NCBI GenBank assembly: GCA_900546625.1
Contig: URDU01000017.1
Coordinates: 1 to 53,974 of the forward strand
Reading direction: 5' to 3'
DNA length: 53,974 nucleotides
Source of the DNA: an uncultured Lachnobacterium sp.
GTDB taxonomy: Bacteria; Bacillota; Clostridia; Lachnospirales; Lachnospiraceae
A program made the translations under genes and the position numbers. The notes under the pieces are model-generated. The model did no database searches. It was not told the origin of the DNA and saw only the letters and a list, made by a program, of their open reading frames with translations. This document shows, in pieces, positions 27,649-36,215 of this stretch (its first letter is position 1; the number at the start of each line of letters is the position of its first letter).

Positions 27649-28389
27649 ATGAAAATTGAGAAAGTAAATGATAATCAGATCCGCTGTACTCTTACCAGAG
27701 AGGATCTTGAGGACAGACATATAAAAATAAGCGAACTGGCATATGGATCAGCAAAGGCAAAAAGCCTTTTTAAAGATATGGTAGAGCAGGCCAATTATGA
27801 GTTTGGCTTTGAAACCAATGATATTCCGCTCATGGTAGAGGCGATTCCGCTGCCATCAGAGTCTATAGTGCTTATCATCACAAAGGTTGAATATCCGGAT
27901 GAGCTTGACACCAGATTTTCAAAGTTTTCAGAGGCAGATGACGACTTTACGGACTTGGGAAATGCAGGTCAGCCTCCTGTGATAAAGGGAGCTGCTGATA
28001 TTTTGGAGCTGTTTGAGCGTATCAAGAAGGAAAATGAGAAGGCAGCTGATAGTGAGCAGAGTACTGATGATATTACGGAAGAGCAGGCAGAGGCTGACGT
28101 AGTAAAGCTGTTTGTTTTCGATAAATTTGATGATGTGCGCAGGATTTCGCATGTGCTTGACGGCTTTTACAGCGGCAGAAATGACTTATACAGGGATGCT
28201 TCAAGCAATAAGTATTATCTTGTGGCTCACAAGAGCGGGCATACTCCAAAGGAGTTCAACAAGGTGTGCAATATTATTTCAGAGTACGCATATCAGAAAA
28301 ACTATGTGCCTGCCAATGAAGCATTTTTCAAGGAGCACGGTAATGTGATTCTTGAAGAAGCTGCTATCCAGACGTTAGTGGCACTTTAA
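27649..28389 (+). CDS. mecA: Adaptor protein MecA
   Basis: A 246-residue adaptor that delivers substrates to the ClpC/ClpP protease. The N-terminal domain begins in the typical way (MKIEKVNDNQIRCTLT, then DLEDRHIKISELAYGS) and includes the AMxAI-like PLMVEAIPL segment. A Glu/Asp-rich linker leads to the C-terminal ClpC-binding domain (FDKFDDVRRISHVLDGFY onward). ATG 27649 is favoured, with AAAGGA 10 nt upstream; a GTG at 27640 is too close to it. It is a single-gene transcript with its own promoter and terminator. Confidence 0.92.
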   Translation: MKIEKVNDNQIRCTLTREDLEDRHIKISELAYGSAKAKSLFKDMVEQANYEFGFETNDIPLMVEAIPLPSESIVLIITKVEYPDELDTRFSKFSEADDDFTDLGNAGQPPVIKGAADILELFERIKKENEKAADSEQSTDDITEEQAEADVVKLFVFDKFDDVRRISHVLDGFYSGRNDLYRDASSNKYYLVAHKSGHTPKEFNKVCNIISEYAYQKNYVPANEAFFKEHGNVILEEAAIQTLVAL

Positions 28390-28408
28390 CAGAATATTGA
28401 TTGCAAAT

Positions 28409-28442
28409 AAAAGACGGCCTGCATGAGCAAGCCGTCTTTTCG
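28409..28442 (+). terminator. Terminator after mecA
   Basis: AAAAGACGGC and GCCGTCTTTT pair perfectly (10 bp). Symmetric A/T ends make it usable from both sides, serving the convergent DUF1858 gene too. Confidence 0.85.
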
Positions 28443-28446
28443 TAAA

Positions 28447-28656
28447 TTAACCGAGGTCGTGATCGATGAATGTGTTGATTTCAACGACAAGATCATCCGG
28501 GTCAAGTCCGTGAACCATAGCAGCCTCTTCGATTGTCTCCATCTGTGATGATGGGCATCCGAGACAGTGCATGCCGATATTTAAAAGTAATGGTGCCACG
28601 TTCTGGTCAATCTGAAGAAGATCACCAATCATAGTGTCCTTAGTAACTCTAGCCAT
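28447..28656 (-). CDS. DUF1858-family small protein
   Basis: A 69-residue protein with the DUF1858 pattern: DLLQIDQNVAPLLLNIGMHC followed by LGCPSSQMETIEEAA. The CxxC pair (HCLGC) is conserved in the family and suggests metal or redox-sulfur chemistry, but no function is established. The family often accompanies hybrid-cluster or other redox proteins. AGGAGG precedes the ATG, and a consensus promoter is visible upstream. Confidence 0.88.
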   Translation of the reverse strand: MARVTKDTMIGDLLQIDQNVAPLLLNIGMHCLGCPSSQMETIEEAAMVHGLDPDDLVVEINTFIDHDLG

Positions 28657-28690
28657 TATTGTTTCCTCCTATTAGTCTTTTAATGTGCCT

Positions 28691-28719
28691 ATTATAATAC
28701 GATTTGCATTTAATTGCAA
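28691..28719 (-). promoter_or_regulatory. Promoter of the DUF1858 gene with overlapping palindrome
   Basis: On the minus strand TTGCAA, a 17-nt spacer and TATAAT stand 35 nt before the start codon. The inverted repeat ATTTGCA / TGCAAAT (28702-28708 and 28715-28721) covers the -35 and spacer, a place where a repressor would block RNA polymerase. Confidence 0.65.
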
Positions 28720-28728
28720 ATTATACTA

Positions 28729-28756
28729 TAAAGATTTTTTTTGAGTAGTTCGATAT
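28729..28756 (+). promoter_or_regulatory. Sigma-28 (SigD/FliA) type promoter of flagellin
   Basis: TAAA, a 16-nt spacer and TTCGATAT match the motility consensus TAAA-N15-GCCGATAT in 10 of 12 positions. It lies 70 nt before the flagellin start codon. Confidence 0.65.
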
Positions 28757-28825
28757 ACTTATTAGACAACGGAATGTTAATACTACAGCAAGGATGCCTG
28801 AGAAATTATCAGGAAAGGAAAACAC

Positions 28826-30256
28826 ATGAAAATAAACAGGAATATGAGTGCTGTCAGGGCAAATAAGCAGCTCCTCGGTACAGAAAACAGATTATCAAAG
28901 TCTATGAAAAGGCTTTCAAGCGGCTACAAGATAAATTCAGCTGAGGACAATCCGGCAGGAATGGCTATCTCCAACAAGATGAAGGCACAGATAGAAGCTC
29001 TTGACCAGGCAAAATCAAATTCATCAGATGCGCAGAATGTCATGAAAATTGCAGACGGAGCACTTGGTGAGGTAAGCAGCATGCTCCAGAGAATCAGGGA
29101 GCTTGCGGTTCAGGGCGCTTCAGATACATATTCTGAGAATGATAAAAAGGCCCTGCAGTCAGAGATAGATGAGCTCACCAAGGAGGTGGACCGTATATCG
29201 GGCGATACTGAGTACAATACAAAGTCACTGCTCGACGGTTCGAGTGATACACGCGTCTATGTAAGGCAAAAGGATGCAAATGGCAATATGACTCAGGTGA
29301 ACAGCTATATTACCAGAATAAATTTCTCAGACAATGTGTCGTCAGATAAATATGACCTCACAGTAAATTCGCTCGCAACACAGGCAACAGGAAGTCTTAC
29401 TTCTGCTACAAAGCCTGACGCGGAGGGAACGATTTCAATAAACGGTGTGAGTGTGGCTGTTAAGGCAGATATGACTCAGGATGAGTATATCCAGGAATTA
29501 CAGAAGGCAGCGACTACAGCCGGTACTACGATGCAGGTGAATGGTGATAGCATCAGCTTTTTATCAAATGAGTACGGCAGCGACAGCACAGTAAATATAA
29601 CTCTTTCTTCATCGCTTAAGGCTCTGGCAGGTGCAGACTATGAGAATGCCGACGATGGCAGTGGAAATATGCAGCTCAAAAGTAACGGTAAGGATGCCGT
29701 GGTTACAGGCGGAGAAAATCTGTCGGACAAGACAATAAGAGCCGACGGCAACAGGGTGTATGTGGTAGGAAACAGTGGCTTTTCAATGGATTTTCTGCTG
29801 AGCAGTGATATGGATATGACAGCGGGAAGCAGGGATTTGCAGATAGATATTTCCGATATCGGAAATATGGCGGTGCAGATTGGCGCAAACGAGGGTCAGG
29901 AGATGAAAATCAGGATACCTGAGGTATCATCAGAGACACTTTATCTGGATACGGTAGACGTGACGGTAAAGGGCGGTGCAGACAAGGCAATGTCCACACT
30001 TGATGATGCGATAGAGTATGTCTCAGGGGTGCGCTCAAGGATAGGAGCCTTCCAGAACCGTCTGGAATCTGCTGAGAGCAGTCTTTCTGAGACCTCTGAG
30101 AACATGACAGGTGCATATTCCAATATCATGGATACCGATATGGCAACCGAGATGACGGAATACGCAGCACAGAATATTCTCGACCAGGCCGGAATTTCAG
30201 TGCTGTCTCAGGCAAATGACCTGCCACAGCAGGTACTTTCACTATTGTCGAGGTAA
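28826..30256 (+). CDS. hag: Flagellin
   Basis: A 476-residue flagellar filament subunit. The conserved N-terminal D0/D1 region spans about 1-140 (RLSSGYKINSAEDNPAGMAIS) and includes the TLR5-type stretch LQRIRELAVQGAS. The C-terminal D1/D0 region spans about 390-476, ending in DQAGISVLSQANDLPQQVLS. The central domain (about 150-385) is a variable surface-exposed insert rich in Asp, Ser and Thr. It contains no cysteine. AGGAAAGGA precedes the ATG, a sigma-28-like promoter lies upstream and FliS follows. Confidence 0.95.
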   Translation: MKINRNMSAVRANKQLLGTENRLSKSMKRLSSGYKINSAEDNPAGMAISNKMKAQIEALDQAKSNSSDAQNVMKIADGALGEVSSMLQRIRELAVQGASDTYSENDKKALQSEIDELTKEVDRISGDTEYNTKSLLDGSSDTRVYVRQKDANGNMTQVNSYITRINFSDNVSSDKYDLTVNSLATQATGSLTSATKPDAEGTISINGVSVAVKADMTQDEYIQELQKAATTAGTTMQVNGDSISFLSNEYGSDSTVNITLSSSLKALAGADYENADDGSGNMQLKSNGKDAVVTGGENLSDKTIRADGNRVYVVGNSGFSMDFLLSSDMDMTAGSRDLQIDISDIGNMAVQIGANEGQEMKIRIPEVSSETLYLDTVDVTVKGGADKAMSTLDDAIEYVSGVRSRIGAFQNRLESAESSLSETSENMTGAYSNIMDTDMATEMTEYAAQNILDQAGISVLSQANDLPQQVLSLLSR

Positions 30257-30262
30257 TATGCA

Positions 30263-30736
30263 ATGAAAAATGAATTGAAGCAGGAGCTCACCAGGAGGCT
30301 TTGTGAGTGCAACAACGGTGGGCTTGTGCTTGTTATGTATGATATATATTTTGGATTTTCGGATGATGTAAAGGCTGCCCTCGCTTCTAATGAGAGGGCA
30401 GCCTTGAAAAAGGCAGTGGCGGATGTACAGGCAGCGCTCGATGAGCTGATAGGTGCGCTTGATTTTAAGTATCCTCTCGCAGGACAGCTTTATCCACTGT
30501 ACTCATACTGCAAGAGGCTTTTTTCTACAGTGCTTTACGCACTTGATGTGTCATTGGTGGATGAGGCCGACGGCATTATGAAAAAGCTAAGAAGCAGCTT
30601 TGAAACCGTAGCTGCCGGTGACAAATCGGCACCGCTTATGGACAATGCGCAGAAGGTCTATGCGGGCATGACCTATGGGAAGGGCAGGCTCACAGAGAGC
30701 TTTATAAATGATAATAACAGGGGCTTCCTTGCGTAG
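30263..30736 (+). CDS. fliS: Flagellin chaperone FliS
   Basis: A 157-residue helical protein of FliS type, which binds unfolded flagellin's C-terminus before export. Recognisable segments are ELTRRLCECNNGGLVLVMYD and LYPLYSYCKRLFSTVLYALD, in the expected helix order. It starts 6 nt after flagellin; its GAGGT site overlaps the flagellin stop, so the two are coupled. Length is slightly above the usual 125-135 residues. The terminator stem overlaps its own stop codon. Confidence 0.85.
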   Translation: MKNELKQELTRRLCECNNGGLVLVMYDIYFGFSDDVKAALASNERAALKKAVADVQAALDELIGALDFKYPLAGQLYPLYSYCKRLFSTVLYALDVSLVDEADGIMKKLRSSFETVAAGDKSAPLMDNAQKVYAGMTYGKGRLTESFINDNNRGFLA

Positions 30737-30751
30737 GAGGCCTCTTTTTTA
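30719..30751 (+). terminator. Terminator of the flagellin-fliS operon
   Basis: AGGGGCTTCC and GGAGGCCTCT pair (10 bp with two wobbles) around a 7-nt loop and run into TTTTTT. The stem overlaps the last fliS codons. Confidence 0.82.
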
Positions 30752-30766
30752 GTTCATTAAGCCTCA

Positions 30767-30979
30767 TTAAACCTCATTAAGCCGCTTGGCACAGTTTAAA
30801 AGAAATTTATACCGCATGGAAACAGCCTTGGCCTGATAGATATAATAGTCAATTAAATCGGGCTCAACCACATTTTCCAGGTTGGTGTATACAATTTGAA
30901 GTTCATCTGTTGTTTTTCTGATGTCATCCTGTAGGGTTTTGTAACCATCATTTACAGGCGTTTCTTTAAATAATTTCAT
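30767..30979 (-). CDS. DUF2508 (YaaL-like) small protein
   Basis: A 70-residue helical, charged protein starting MKLFKETPVNDGYKTLQDDI. The pattern (amphipathic helix, then EPDLIDYYIYQAKAVSMRYK and FLLNCAKRL) matches DUF2508/YaaL, a family usually near recR in Firmicutes, though not here. No function is known. The start is ATG 30979, with GGAGG 6 nt upstream; the frame is open further up but has no site there. Confidence 0.78.
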   Translation of the reverse strand: MKLFKETPVNDGYKTLQDDIRKTTDELQIVYTNLENVVEPDLIDYYIYQAKAVSMRYKFLLNCAKRLNEV

Positions 30980-31170
30980 GAATTCCTCCAACAAAATAAG
31001 TCTTAATACAAGTATAAGCAAAAGAGTTTCTTCTATTCACAGATTTTGTAAAAAGTGCTTTTGACATGTGAAAAATCAGTAAAATCAAGGCTTCGACTGT
31101 GGATTAGTATATTGCTTGCGGCTGCATTTTGTGGATAACTAACAAAAAGCATTTATTTTAAAAAAAGCTA

Positions 31171-31200
31171 TAGACAAAATCAGGATTGCGTTGTTATAAT
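31171..31200 (+). promoter_or_regulatory. Sigma-A promoter of the Tad pilus operon
   Basis: TAGACA, an 18-nt spacer and TATAAT, with the start predicted near 31207. The genes that follow to 40488 are tightly packed and no terminator is evident between them, so this promoter may drive the whole pilus operon. Confidence 0.7.
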
Positions 31201-31233
31201 TCGTCTCACGAAAGGAGAGGTGATGAAAATACA

Positions 31234-31749
31234 GTGATTGTGAAATTAATATCACACCTCATGCTGTATATACTGCTTACAGTAGCAGCAATTGGGGATT
31301 TCAAAAATTATAGAATCAGTAACCGGCTGATTCTGACGGGACTTGGTTGTGCGTTTCTATTTCGCTTAGTGGGGGGCAAGGTAGCGAGCATCGTCTGGTT
31401 TCTTCCAGATATAGTTTTTCCGGTTGTCATTTTATATTTCTTATATCTTTCAGGCATTTTAGGAGCCGGGGATATCAAGTTATTTTCAGTAGTATGTGCA
31501 TTTACAAATTTAAAATTTACCGCCTTGTGCATGGCAGCCGCTTTTGTGGCAGCAGCAGGATATGGTCTCATAAGCATGGTGCTTAAAAAGGAGCTCTTTA
31601 TGCGTATGAGGGATGGATTTTTATACTTAAACGGTATACTGTGTGGCAGATTTATGCGGTACCGGGGACAGGGGAAAGCTGTTAGTTTCGCGGTATACGT
31701 GCTTTTGGGAACGGTCATGGCAGATATATGGTTTTACGGCATGAGGTGA
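31234..31749 (+). CDS. Prepilin peptidase, type IV (A24; CpaA/TadV-like)
   Basis: A 171-residue membrane aspartyl protease that cleaves prepilin leaders. Catalytic Asp residues are in GDFKNYRISN and in the GxGD motif (LGAGDIK). About five to six membrane spans are visible. Upstream in-frame codons lie before the predicted transcription start, so GTG 31234 is chosen. AAGGAGAGG (31212-31220) is 13 nt away and better placed for an out-of-frame ATG (31223) that gives only MKIQ before a stop overlapping the GTG; translational coupling is possible. First gene of the Tad operon. Confidence 0.85.
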   Translation: MIVKLISHLMLYILLTVAAIGDFKNYRISNRLILTGLGCAFLFRLVGGKVASIVWFLPDIVFPVVILYFLYLSGILGAGDIKLFSVVCAFTNLKFTALCMAAAFVAAAGYGLISMVLKKELFMRMRDGFLYLNGILCGRFMRYRGQGKAVSFAVYVLLGTVMADIWFYGMR

Positions 31750-31774
31750 AGAAAGGAGATTTAAAGTACCGTAG

Positions 31775-32773
31775 ATGAAAAAAATCAGATTAGGAATTTA
31801 TATTGAGGATTCGGAATATGGCGACAGACTGACATGCTATTTCATGAATCATTACAAGGAACAGCTGGAGATTCACATGTATACCATGAAAGACCAGCTT
31901 GAACACTTAGAGGGCGAGATAGATATCATGCTTTCAAGTGAGCTTGACCGGTGGAATAACAAGGATATCCCACTGATACAGATTGTTGAGGAAACACCTA
32001 TTGAGAGTGAGGAGGGCATATATTTTGTGGAAAAATATCAGGAAGTAAACCGCATAGTGGAAGAGATTCTAAAGCATGTGGGCGGTGAAGTGAGAGACCT
32101 GACGAGCGAGGGTTCCTTGATAGGTCAGACGAGGCTTATAAGTGTGTATTCACTTGCTGATAATCAGTACCAGATGCCTTTTGCGATGACTTTGTCATCT
32201 ATTCTGAGTGAGAATGAAAAGGTGCTGCTTATTGATTTTCAGGAGAACAGCGGACTATCGCGGATGCTCGAGCAGAGTGTGGAGCATAATCTGGACGAGC
32301 TGTTGGTGATGGCCGAATCCGGACGATATTCGACCAACAGGATAAACAGCTGTATAGGAAGAAAGCAGAAGCTGGACTATGTATATCCGATTGAGAATAC
32401 AGAGTGTCTGTGCGAGATAAATATGGTAATCTGCAACAATCTGCTTCAGATGCTCGGCAAGGAAATGCACTATGACTGTATAGTTATCAATATGGGCACA
32501 AGATTTAAGGGATTTTTTGATATCCTTGACAGATGCAGTGATATCTATCTGGTGCAGAAAAAGGGCGGAATCAGCCAGTGGAGAGAGTACGAGTTTACAG
32601 AGGAGCTGATGGAAAGAGGCTTAAGCAATGTAGTTGAGAGGATTAAGCTGATTGAGCCTCCGGTCATTACGATGCCGGTATCTACATGTGAGAAGCTTGT
32701 AGAGCTGTGGAAGTGGAATGAGTTTGGAGATGTCATAAGAAACATGACTCGGGGTATTTCGTGTGCTGGATGA
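31775..32773 (+). CDS. TadZ/CpaE-like protein
   Basis: A 332-residue cytosolic protein. An N-terminal receiver-like region (about 1-115) is followed by a ParA/MinD-type fold whose Walker A is degenerate (SVYSLADNQYQMPFAMTLSS), then VLLIDFQEN and CIVINMGTRF strands. TadZ proteins of this type place the pilus machine at the cell pole and often have lost ATPase residues. It follows the prepilin peptidase and overlaps tadA by 11 nt, matching the usual tadZ-tadA order. AAAGGAG lies upstream of the ATG. Confidence 0.8.
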   Translation: MKKIRLGIYIEDSEYGDRLTCYFMNHYKEQLEIHMYTMKDQLEHLEGEIDIMLSSELDRWNNKDIPLIQIVEETPIESEEGIYFVEKYQEVNRIVEEILKHVGGEVRDLTSEGSLIGQTRLISVYSLADNQYQMPFAMTLSSILSENEKVLLIDFQENSGLSRMLEQSVEHNLDELLVMAESGRYSTNRINSCIGRKQKLDYVYPIENTECLCEINMVICNNLLQMLGKEMHYDCIVINMGTRFKGFFDILDRCSDIYLVQKKGGISQWREYEFTEELMERGLSNVVERIKLIEPPVITMPVSTCEKLVELWKWNEFGDVIRNMTRGISCAG

Positions 32774-33980
32774 TTTTGGACAGAGAATAAGAGATATTAT
32801 ACTTTCTGAAATGGATTTGTCCAGAGAGCTGAGCGATGAGGAAATATGCGATCTAATCGGAAGTGTGGTTTCAAGAGAGGCACGCGACAGACCCATGACC
32901 ATAAAGGACAGGGCAGAGCTTGAGCGCACCATATTCAACTCTCTGCGTAAGCTTGATGTGCTGCAGGAGCTGGTGGATGACAGGGATGTGACCGAAATCA
33001 TGGTAAACGGTCCAAACGATATATTCTATGAAAAAGCCGGAAGAATCCAAAGGTTCAAGGGTCATTTTTCATCGGAGGAGAAGCTGGAGGATGTGATACA
33101 GCAGATTGTAGGACGCCATAACAGGGTTGTAAATCAGGCATCACCGATAGTTGATACCAGGCTTAGTGACGGCTCCAGGGTAAATATAGTGCTAAACCCC
33201 ATATCTATAGGAGGCTCGGCTGTGTCAATCAGAAAGTTTCCGGAGCATCCTATGAGCATGGAGAGGCTTGTTGAGATAGAAGCTCTTTCGCCGGAGGTGG
33301 CAAGGCTTCTGCAGATACTGACACAGGCCAAATACAATATATTTATTTCCGGTGGTACAGGCTCAGGTAAAACGACATTCCTGAATGCCTTGTCCCAGTA
33401 TATTCCGGATGATGAGAGAATTATTACAATTGAAGACTCGGCGGAGCTGCAGCTTCTGGGGGCTAAAAATATAGTAAGGCTTGAGACCAGAAATGCAAAC
33501 ACCGATGGGGTTACTCCAATTACAATAAGAGATCTTATCAGGACGGCTCTTCGTATGAGACCGGACAGGATTATAGTGGGCGAGTGCAGAGGCGCAGAGG
33601 CACTGGATATGCTTCAGGCTATGAATACAGGGCATGACGGCTCGCTGTCCACCGGACATGCCAATTCACCACAGGATATCATTTCAAGAATTGAGACTAT
33701 GGTGCTTCAGGGGCAGGATTTCCCGCTCAATGCGATACGGCAGCAGATAGCATCGGGAATAGATATCATTGTCCAGCTTGGCAGGCTGAGGGATAAGAGC
33801 AGGAGAGTGCTCGAGATATCAGAGGTGGATGGCTTTACGGATGGTGAAATTGTGCTGCATACGCTGTATCGTTTTGAGGAAACAGGTGTTTTGGACAGTG
33901 GCAGGATACAGGGCTTTTTAAAGAAAGCAGGGACACTTTGCCACACCGACAAGCTTATGGCAGCAGGGCTTAGTGTATAG
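32763..33980 (+). CDS. tadA: Tad pilus assembly ATPase TadA (CpaF)
   Basis: A 405-residue hexameric secretion ATPase that powers pilus extension and retraction. It has Walker A GGTGSGKTT, an acidic Walker-B-like RIIVGECRG, the Asp box EDSAELQ and the His-box region GHDGSLSTGHANSP. The N-terminal helical domain (about 1-90) is typical of CpaF. Start GTG 32763 lies inside the end of tadZ; its ribosome site is weak, suggesting coupling. Residues needed for ATP hydrolysis all seem present, so unlike its neighbour it should be an active motor. Confidence 0.93.
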   Translation: MLDDFGQRIRDIILSEMDLSRELSDEEICDLIGSVVSREARDRPMTIKDRAELERTIFNSLRKLDVLQELVDDRDVTEIMVNGPNDIFYEKAGRIQRFKGHFSSEEKLEDVIQQIVGRHNRVVNQASPIVDTRLSDGSRVNIVLNPISIGGSAVSIRKFPEHPMSMERLVEIEALSPEVARLLQILTQAKYNIFISGGTGSGKTTFLNALSQYIPDDERIITIEDSAELQLLGAKNIVRLETRNANTDGVTPITIRDLIRTALRMRPDRIIVGECRGAEALDMLQAMNTGHDGSLSTGHANSPQDIISRIETMVLQGQDFPLNAIRQQIASGIDIIVQLGRLRDKSRRVLEISEVDGFTDGEIVLHTLYRFEETGVLDSGRIQGFLKKAGTLCHTDKLMAAGLSV

Positions 33981-34068
33981 ACTGCTATGTGGCACTTAAA
34001 GTAAGAAAGGCTGTAGCTGTCAGTATAGGCTTATATGTTACTGAACAGTTACGAAGGGTTTTGATTAT

Positions 34069-34812
34069 ATGGATTACAGCAGATATTCCATGTCCGCAAA
34101 GGACTGGGGGATTGTTTTCATAAAAAGTATGGCTGCCACAGTGATTATCGCATATTTGTTTTATGACAGTCCTATTGTGGTTATTGCTTTTCCGGTGGTG
34201 TTTGTGTATTGTGCGAAGCTGTGCAGACAGGAGGGCGTCAGAAAGCAAAAGGAAAAACTAAATGAAGAGTTTATGAATGTACTTAAGGTGTTGAGCTCGA
34301 ATATGCTGGCAGGATATTCCGTGGAGAATGCATGGCTGGAGGCAGAAAAAGAGATACAGCTCATGTATGGGAATGATTCGCTTATGCTGTCTGAGATACA
34401 GGAGATGAACAGGCAGATAAAGATGAATCAGACATTTGAGGCGGTGCTGTCAGAATTTGCTCATAGAAGCGGTCTGGAGGATATAGTCAATTTTTCTGAT
34501 ATTTTCTCATTTGCAAAGAGAAGCGGCGGCAGATTTGTGGATATCATAGAGTCTACCACTTACAGGATGTGGACAAAGTATGATACCAACAGGCAGATAG
34601 AGGTTGCGGTTTCTGCCAAAAGACTTGAGCAAAAGACTATGAACTATATTCCGATATTTCTTTTGGCATTTTTAAAGCTGTCTTCAAGAGATTATATGTC
34701 TGCACTATATGGAAACCTGATCGGGGTAATCTTTATGAGTACCTGTCTTTTAGCCTATGCAGGGGCAATTAAACTGGCAAAGAAATTTTTACAGGTAGGA
34801 ATAGGCATATGA
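34069..34812 (+). CDS. tadB: Tad inner-membrane platform protein TadB
   Basis: A 247-residue type II secretion F-domain protein. Membrane spans lie near 20-45, 192-206 and 215-235. The cytoplasmic T2SSF region (about 60-185) contains VLKVLSSNMLAGYSVENAW and ANRxxG-like FAKRSGG. It anchors the TadA motor in the membrane together with TadC. The stop overlaps the next ATG (ATGA). It is separated from tadA by 88 nt without visible promoter. Confidence 0.86.
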   Translation: MDYSRYSMSAKDWGIVFIKSMAATVIIAYLFYDSPIVVIAFPVVFVYCAKLCRQEGVRKQKEKLNEEFMNVLKVLSSNMLAGYSVENAWLEAEKEIQLMYGNDSLMLSEIQEMNRQIKMNQTFEAVLSEFAHRSGLEDIVNFSDIFSFAKRSGGRFVDIIESTTYRMWTKYDTNRQIEVAVSAKRLEQKTMNYIPIFLLAFLKLSSRDYMSALYGNLIGVIFMSTCLLAYAGAIKLAKKFLQVGIGI

Positions 34813-36035
34813 TGGAGGGAAAGAGGCTTAGAATAGCAGCATTATTTGTTATAGTTTTGGTTTTTGCTTTTATCATGGATATGTCGTCAAATGCCATAAC
34901 TGACAATACACTTACACGCAACGATACAGGTGACGGTGATGTGATATATGACCTGGTGCTGAATGCGGATGGACTCGATGAGGATTACAGCTATCAGCTG
35001 AAGCTTAGGGAGGAGAAGCCTTCAGATAAACAGGCGAACGAGCTGTTTACACAGGCAAAAAAAGAGATAGACGAGAGCTTTTGCGAAGAAGGCCAGAGTG
35101 TAGAGCAGGTCAGAGGGCATATAAATATGAAGGAAGCATATGCCAAAGGAGCTGTGGAGGCGGAGTGGACACTTAGTGACTATGATGTGGTTGATATTGA
35201 TGGAGATGTGAACCAGGATGCATTTGAGGCAGCTGATGATGAGCAGGGAAGGCTGGTTAGTGCAAGCGTTGAGCTTTCCTGTGGCGAGCACAGACAGCTG
35301 TACGATTTCTCGTTTGTGGTATTTCCGGATGAACTGGATGCAGGAGAGCGTCTCATAAAGGATATCAACAGACATATTGACAGTGAGATGTCAAAGGCCG
35401 GTACAAAAAAGCTCACGCTGCCGGATGAGGTAGATGGAGTGAAGCTTAGCTGGTCACAGGAAAAAAGCAATACGGCAGGTAAAATAGCCATGCTTGAAGT
35501 TGTTGTTATAGTTCTTCTTGTGCTTGAGAAAAAGGAAAAAAAGAAGACAGCGCAGAAGGAGAGGAATATACAGCTGCAGCTCGAATATCCGGAGATAGTC
35601 AGTAAAATGGCTGTTTTGATGGGCTCCGGAATGACTGTGGAGCAGGCATGGAATAGGATTACCGCCCGTTATCTTGATGAGCGGAAAAATAACGATATAA
35701 ATATTATGCCCGCTTACGAGGAAATGCTTGTGACGGAGAGAGAAATCTCAGATGGCATGACAGGCAGAAAAGCATACGCAGGCTTTGCGGAAAGAGTAAA
35801 GCTGCCGTGCTACCAGAAGCTTGTACGCATTATTTTACAGAGTATTCACAAAGGAAGTAAGGGTGTATGTGAGATGCTCGAGAAGGAATCGGAGGATGCA
35901 TTTGATGAGAGGAGACTTTTAGCCTTAAAGCTGGGCGAGGAGGCCGGTACAAAAATGCTTATGCCGATGATGATTATGATGGCTATAGTTATAGCAATAG
36001 TAATAGCACCCGCAATCATTGATTTTAAGATGTAG
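34809..36035 (+). CDS. tadC: TadC-type platform protein with N-terminal extracytoplasmic domain
   Basis: A 408-residue protein. The C-terminal half (about 255-408) is a T2SSF domain (EIVSKMAVLMGSGMTVEQAW) ending in a membrane helix (MMIMMAIVIAIVIAPAII). Unusually, residues 8-26 form an extra membrane span followed by about 195 residues predicted outside, then a second span near 226-242. The outer part shows bacterial-Ig-like pieces (GAVEAEWTLSDYDVVDIDG and LPDEVDGVKLSWS). Ordinary TadC proteins lack this. The outer domain could contact the pilus or the wall. Confidence 0.83.
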   Translation: MMEGKRLRIAALFVIVLVFAFIMDMSSNAITDNTLTRNDTGDGDVIYDLVLNADGLDEDYSYQLKLREEKPSDKQANELFTQAKKEIDESFCEEGQSVEQVRGHINMKEAYAKGAVEAEWTLSDYDVVDIDGDVNQDAFEAADDEQGRLVSASVELSCGEHRQLYDFSFVVFPDELDAGERLIKDINRHIDSEMSKAGTKKLTLPDEVDGVKLSWSQEKSNTAGKIAMLEVVVIVLLVLEKKEKKKTAQKERNIQLQLEYPEIVSKMAVLMGSGMTVEQAWNRITARYLDERKNNDINIMPAYEEMLVTEREISDGMTGRKAYAGFAERVKLPCYQKLVRIILQSIHKGSKGVCEMLEKESEDAFDERRLLALKLGEEAGTKMLMPMMIMMAIVIAIVIAPAIIDFKM

Positions 36036-36047
36036 AAAGGAAAAATT

Positions 36048-36215
36048 ATGTTAGGATTTAAGAATTTTTTATTGGATGAGGATGGCGCCGGAGTAGTGGA
36101 AATGATACTGATAATTGTCGTTTTAATCGGTCTGGTGCTGATTTTTAAGAAGCAGCTTACGACACTTGTAAACAATATCTTTCAAACAATCACAAGAGAG
36201 GCTGGTAAAGTGTGA
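36048..36215 (+). CDS. Flp1-type type IVb pilin (major pilin candidate)
   Basis: A 55-residue pilin. A short charged leader (MLGFKNFLLDEDG) precedes AGVVEMILIIVVLIGLVLIF, a single hydrophobic helix with the conserved Glu near its start, then a hydrophilic tail. This is the Flp1-like pattern of Gram-positive Tad systems, processed after the Gly of the leader by a prepilin peptidase. AAAGGA precedes the ATG. The next gene starts at a GTG overlapping its stop (GTGA). It may be the most abundant product of the operon. Confidence 0.85.
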   Translation: MLGFKNFLLDEDGAGVVEMILIIVVLIGLVLIFKKQLTTLVNNIFQTITREAGKV

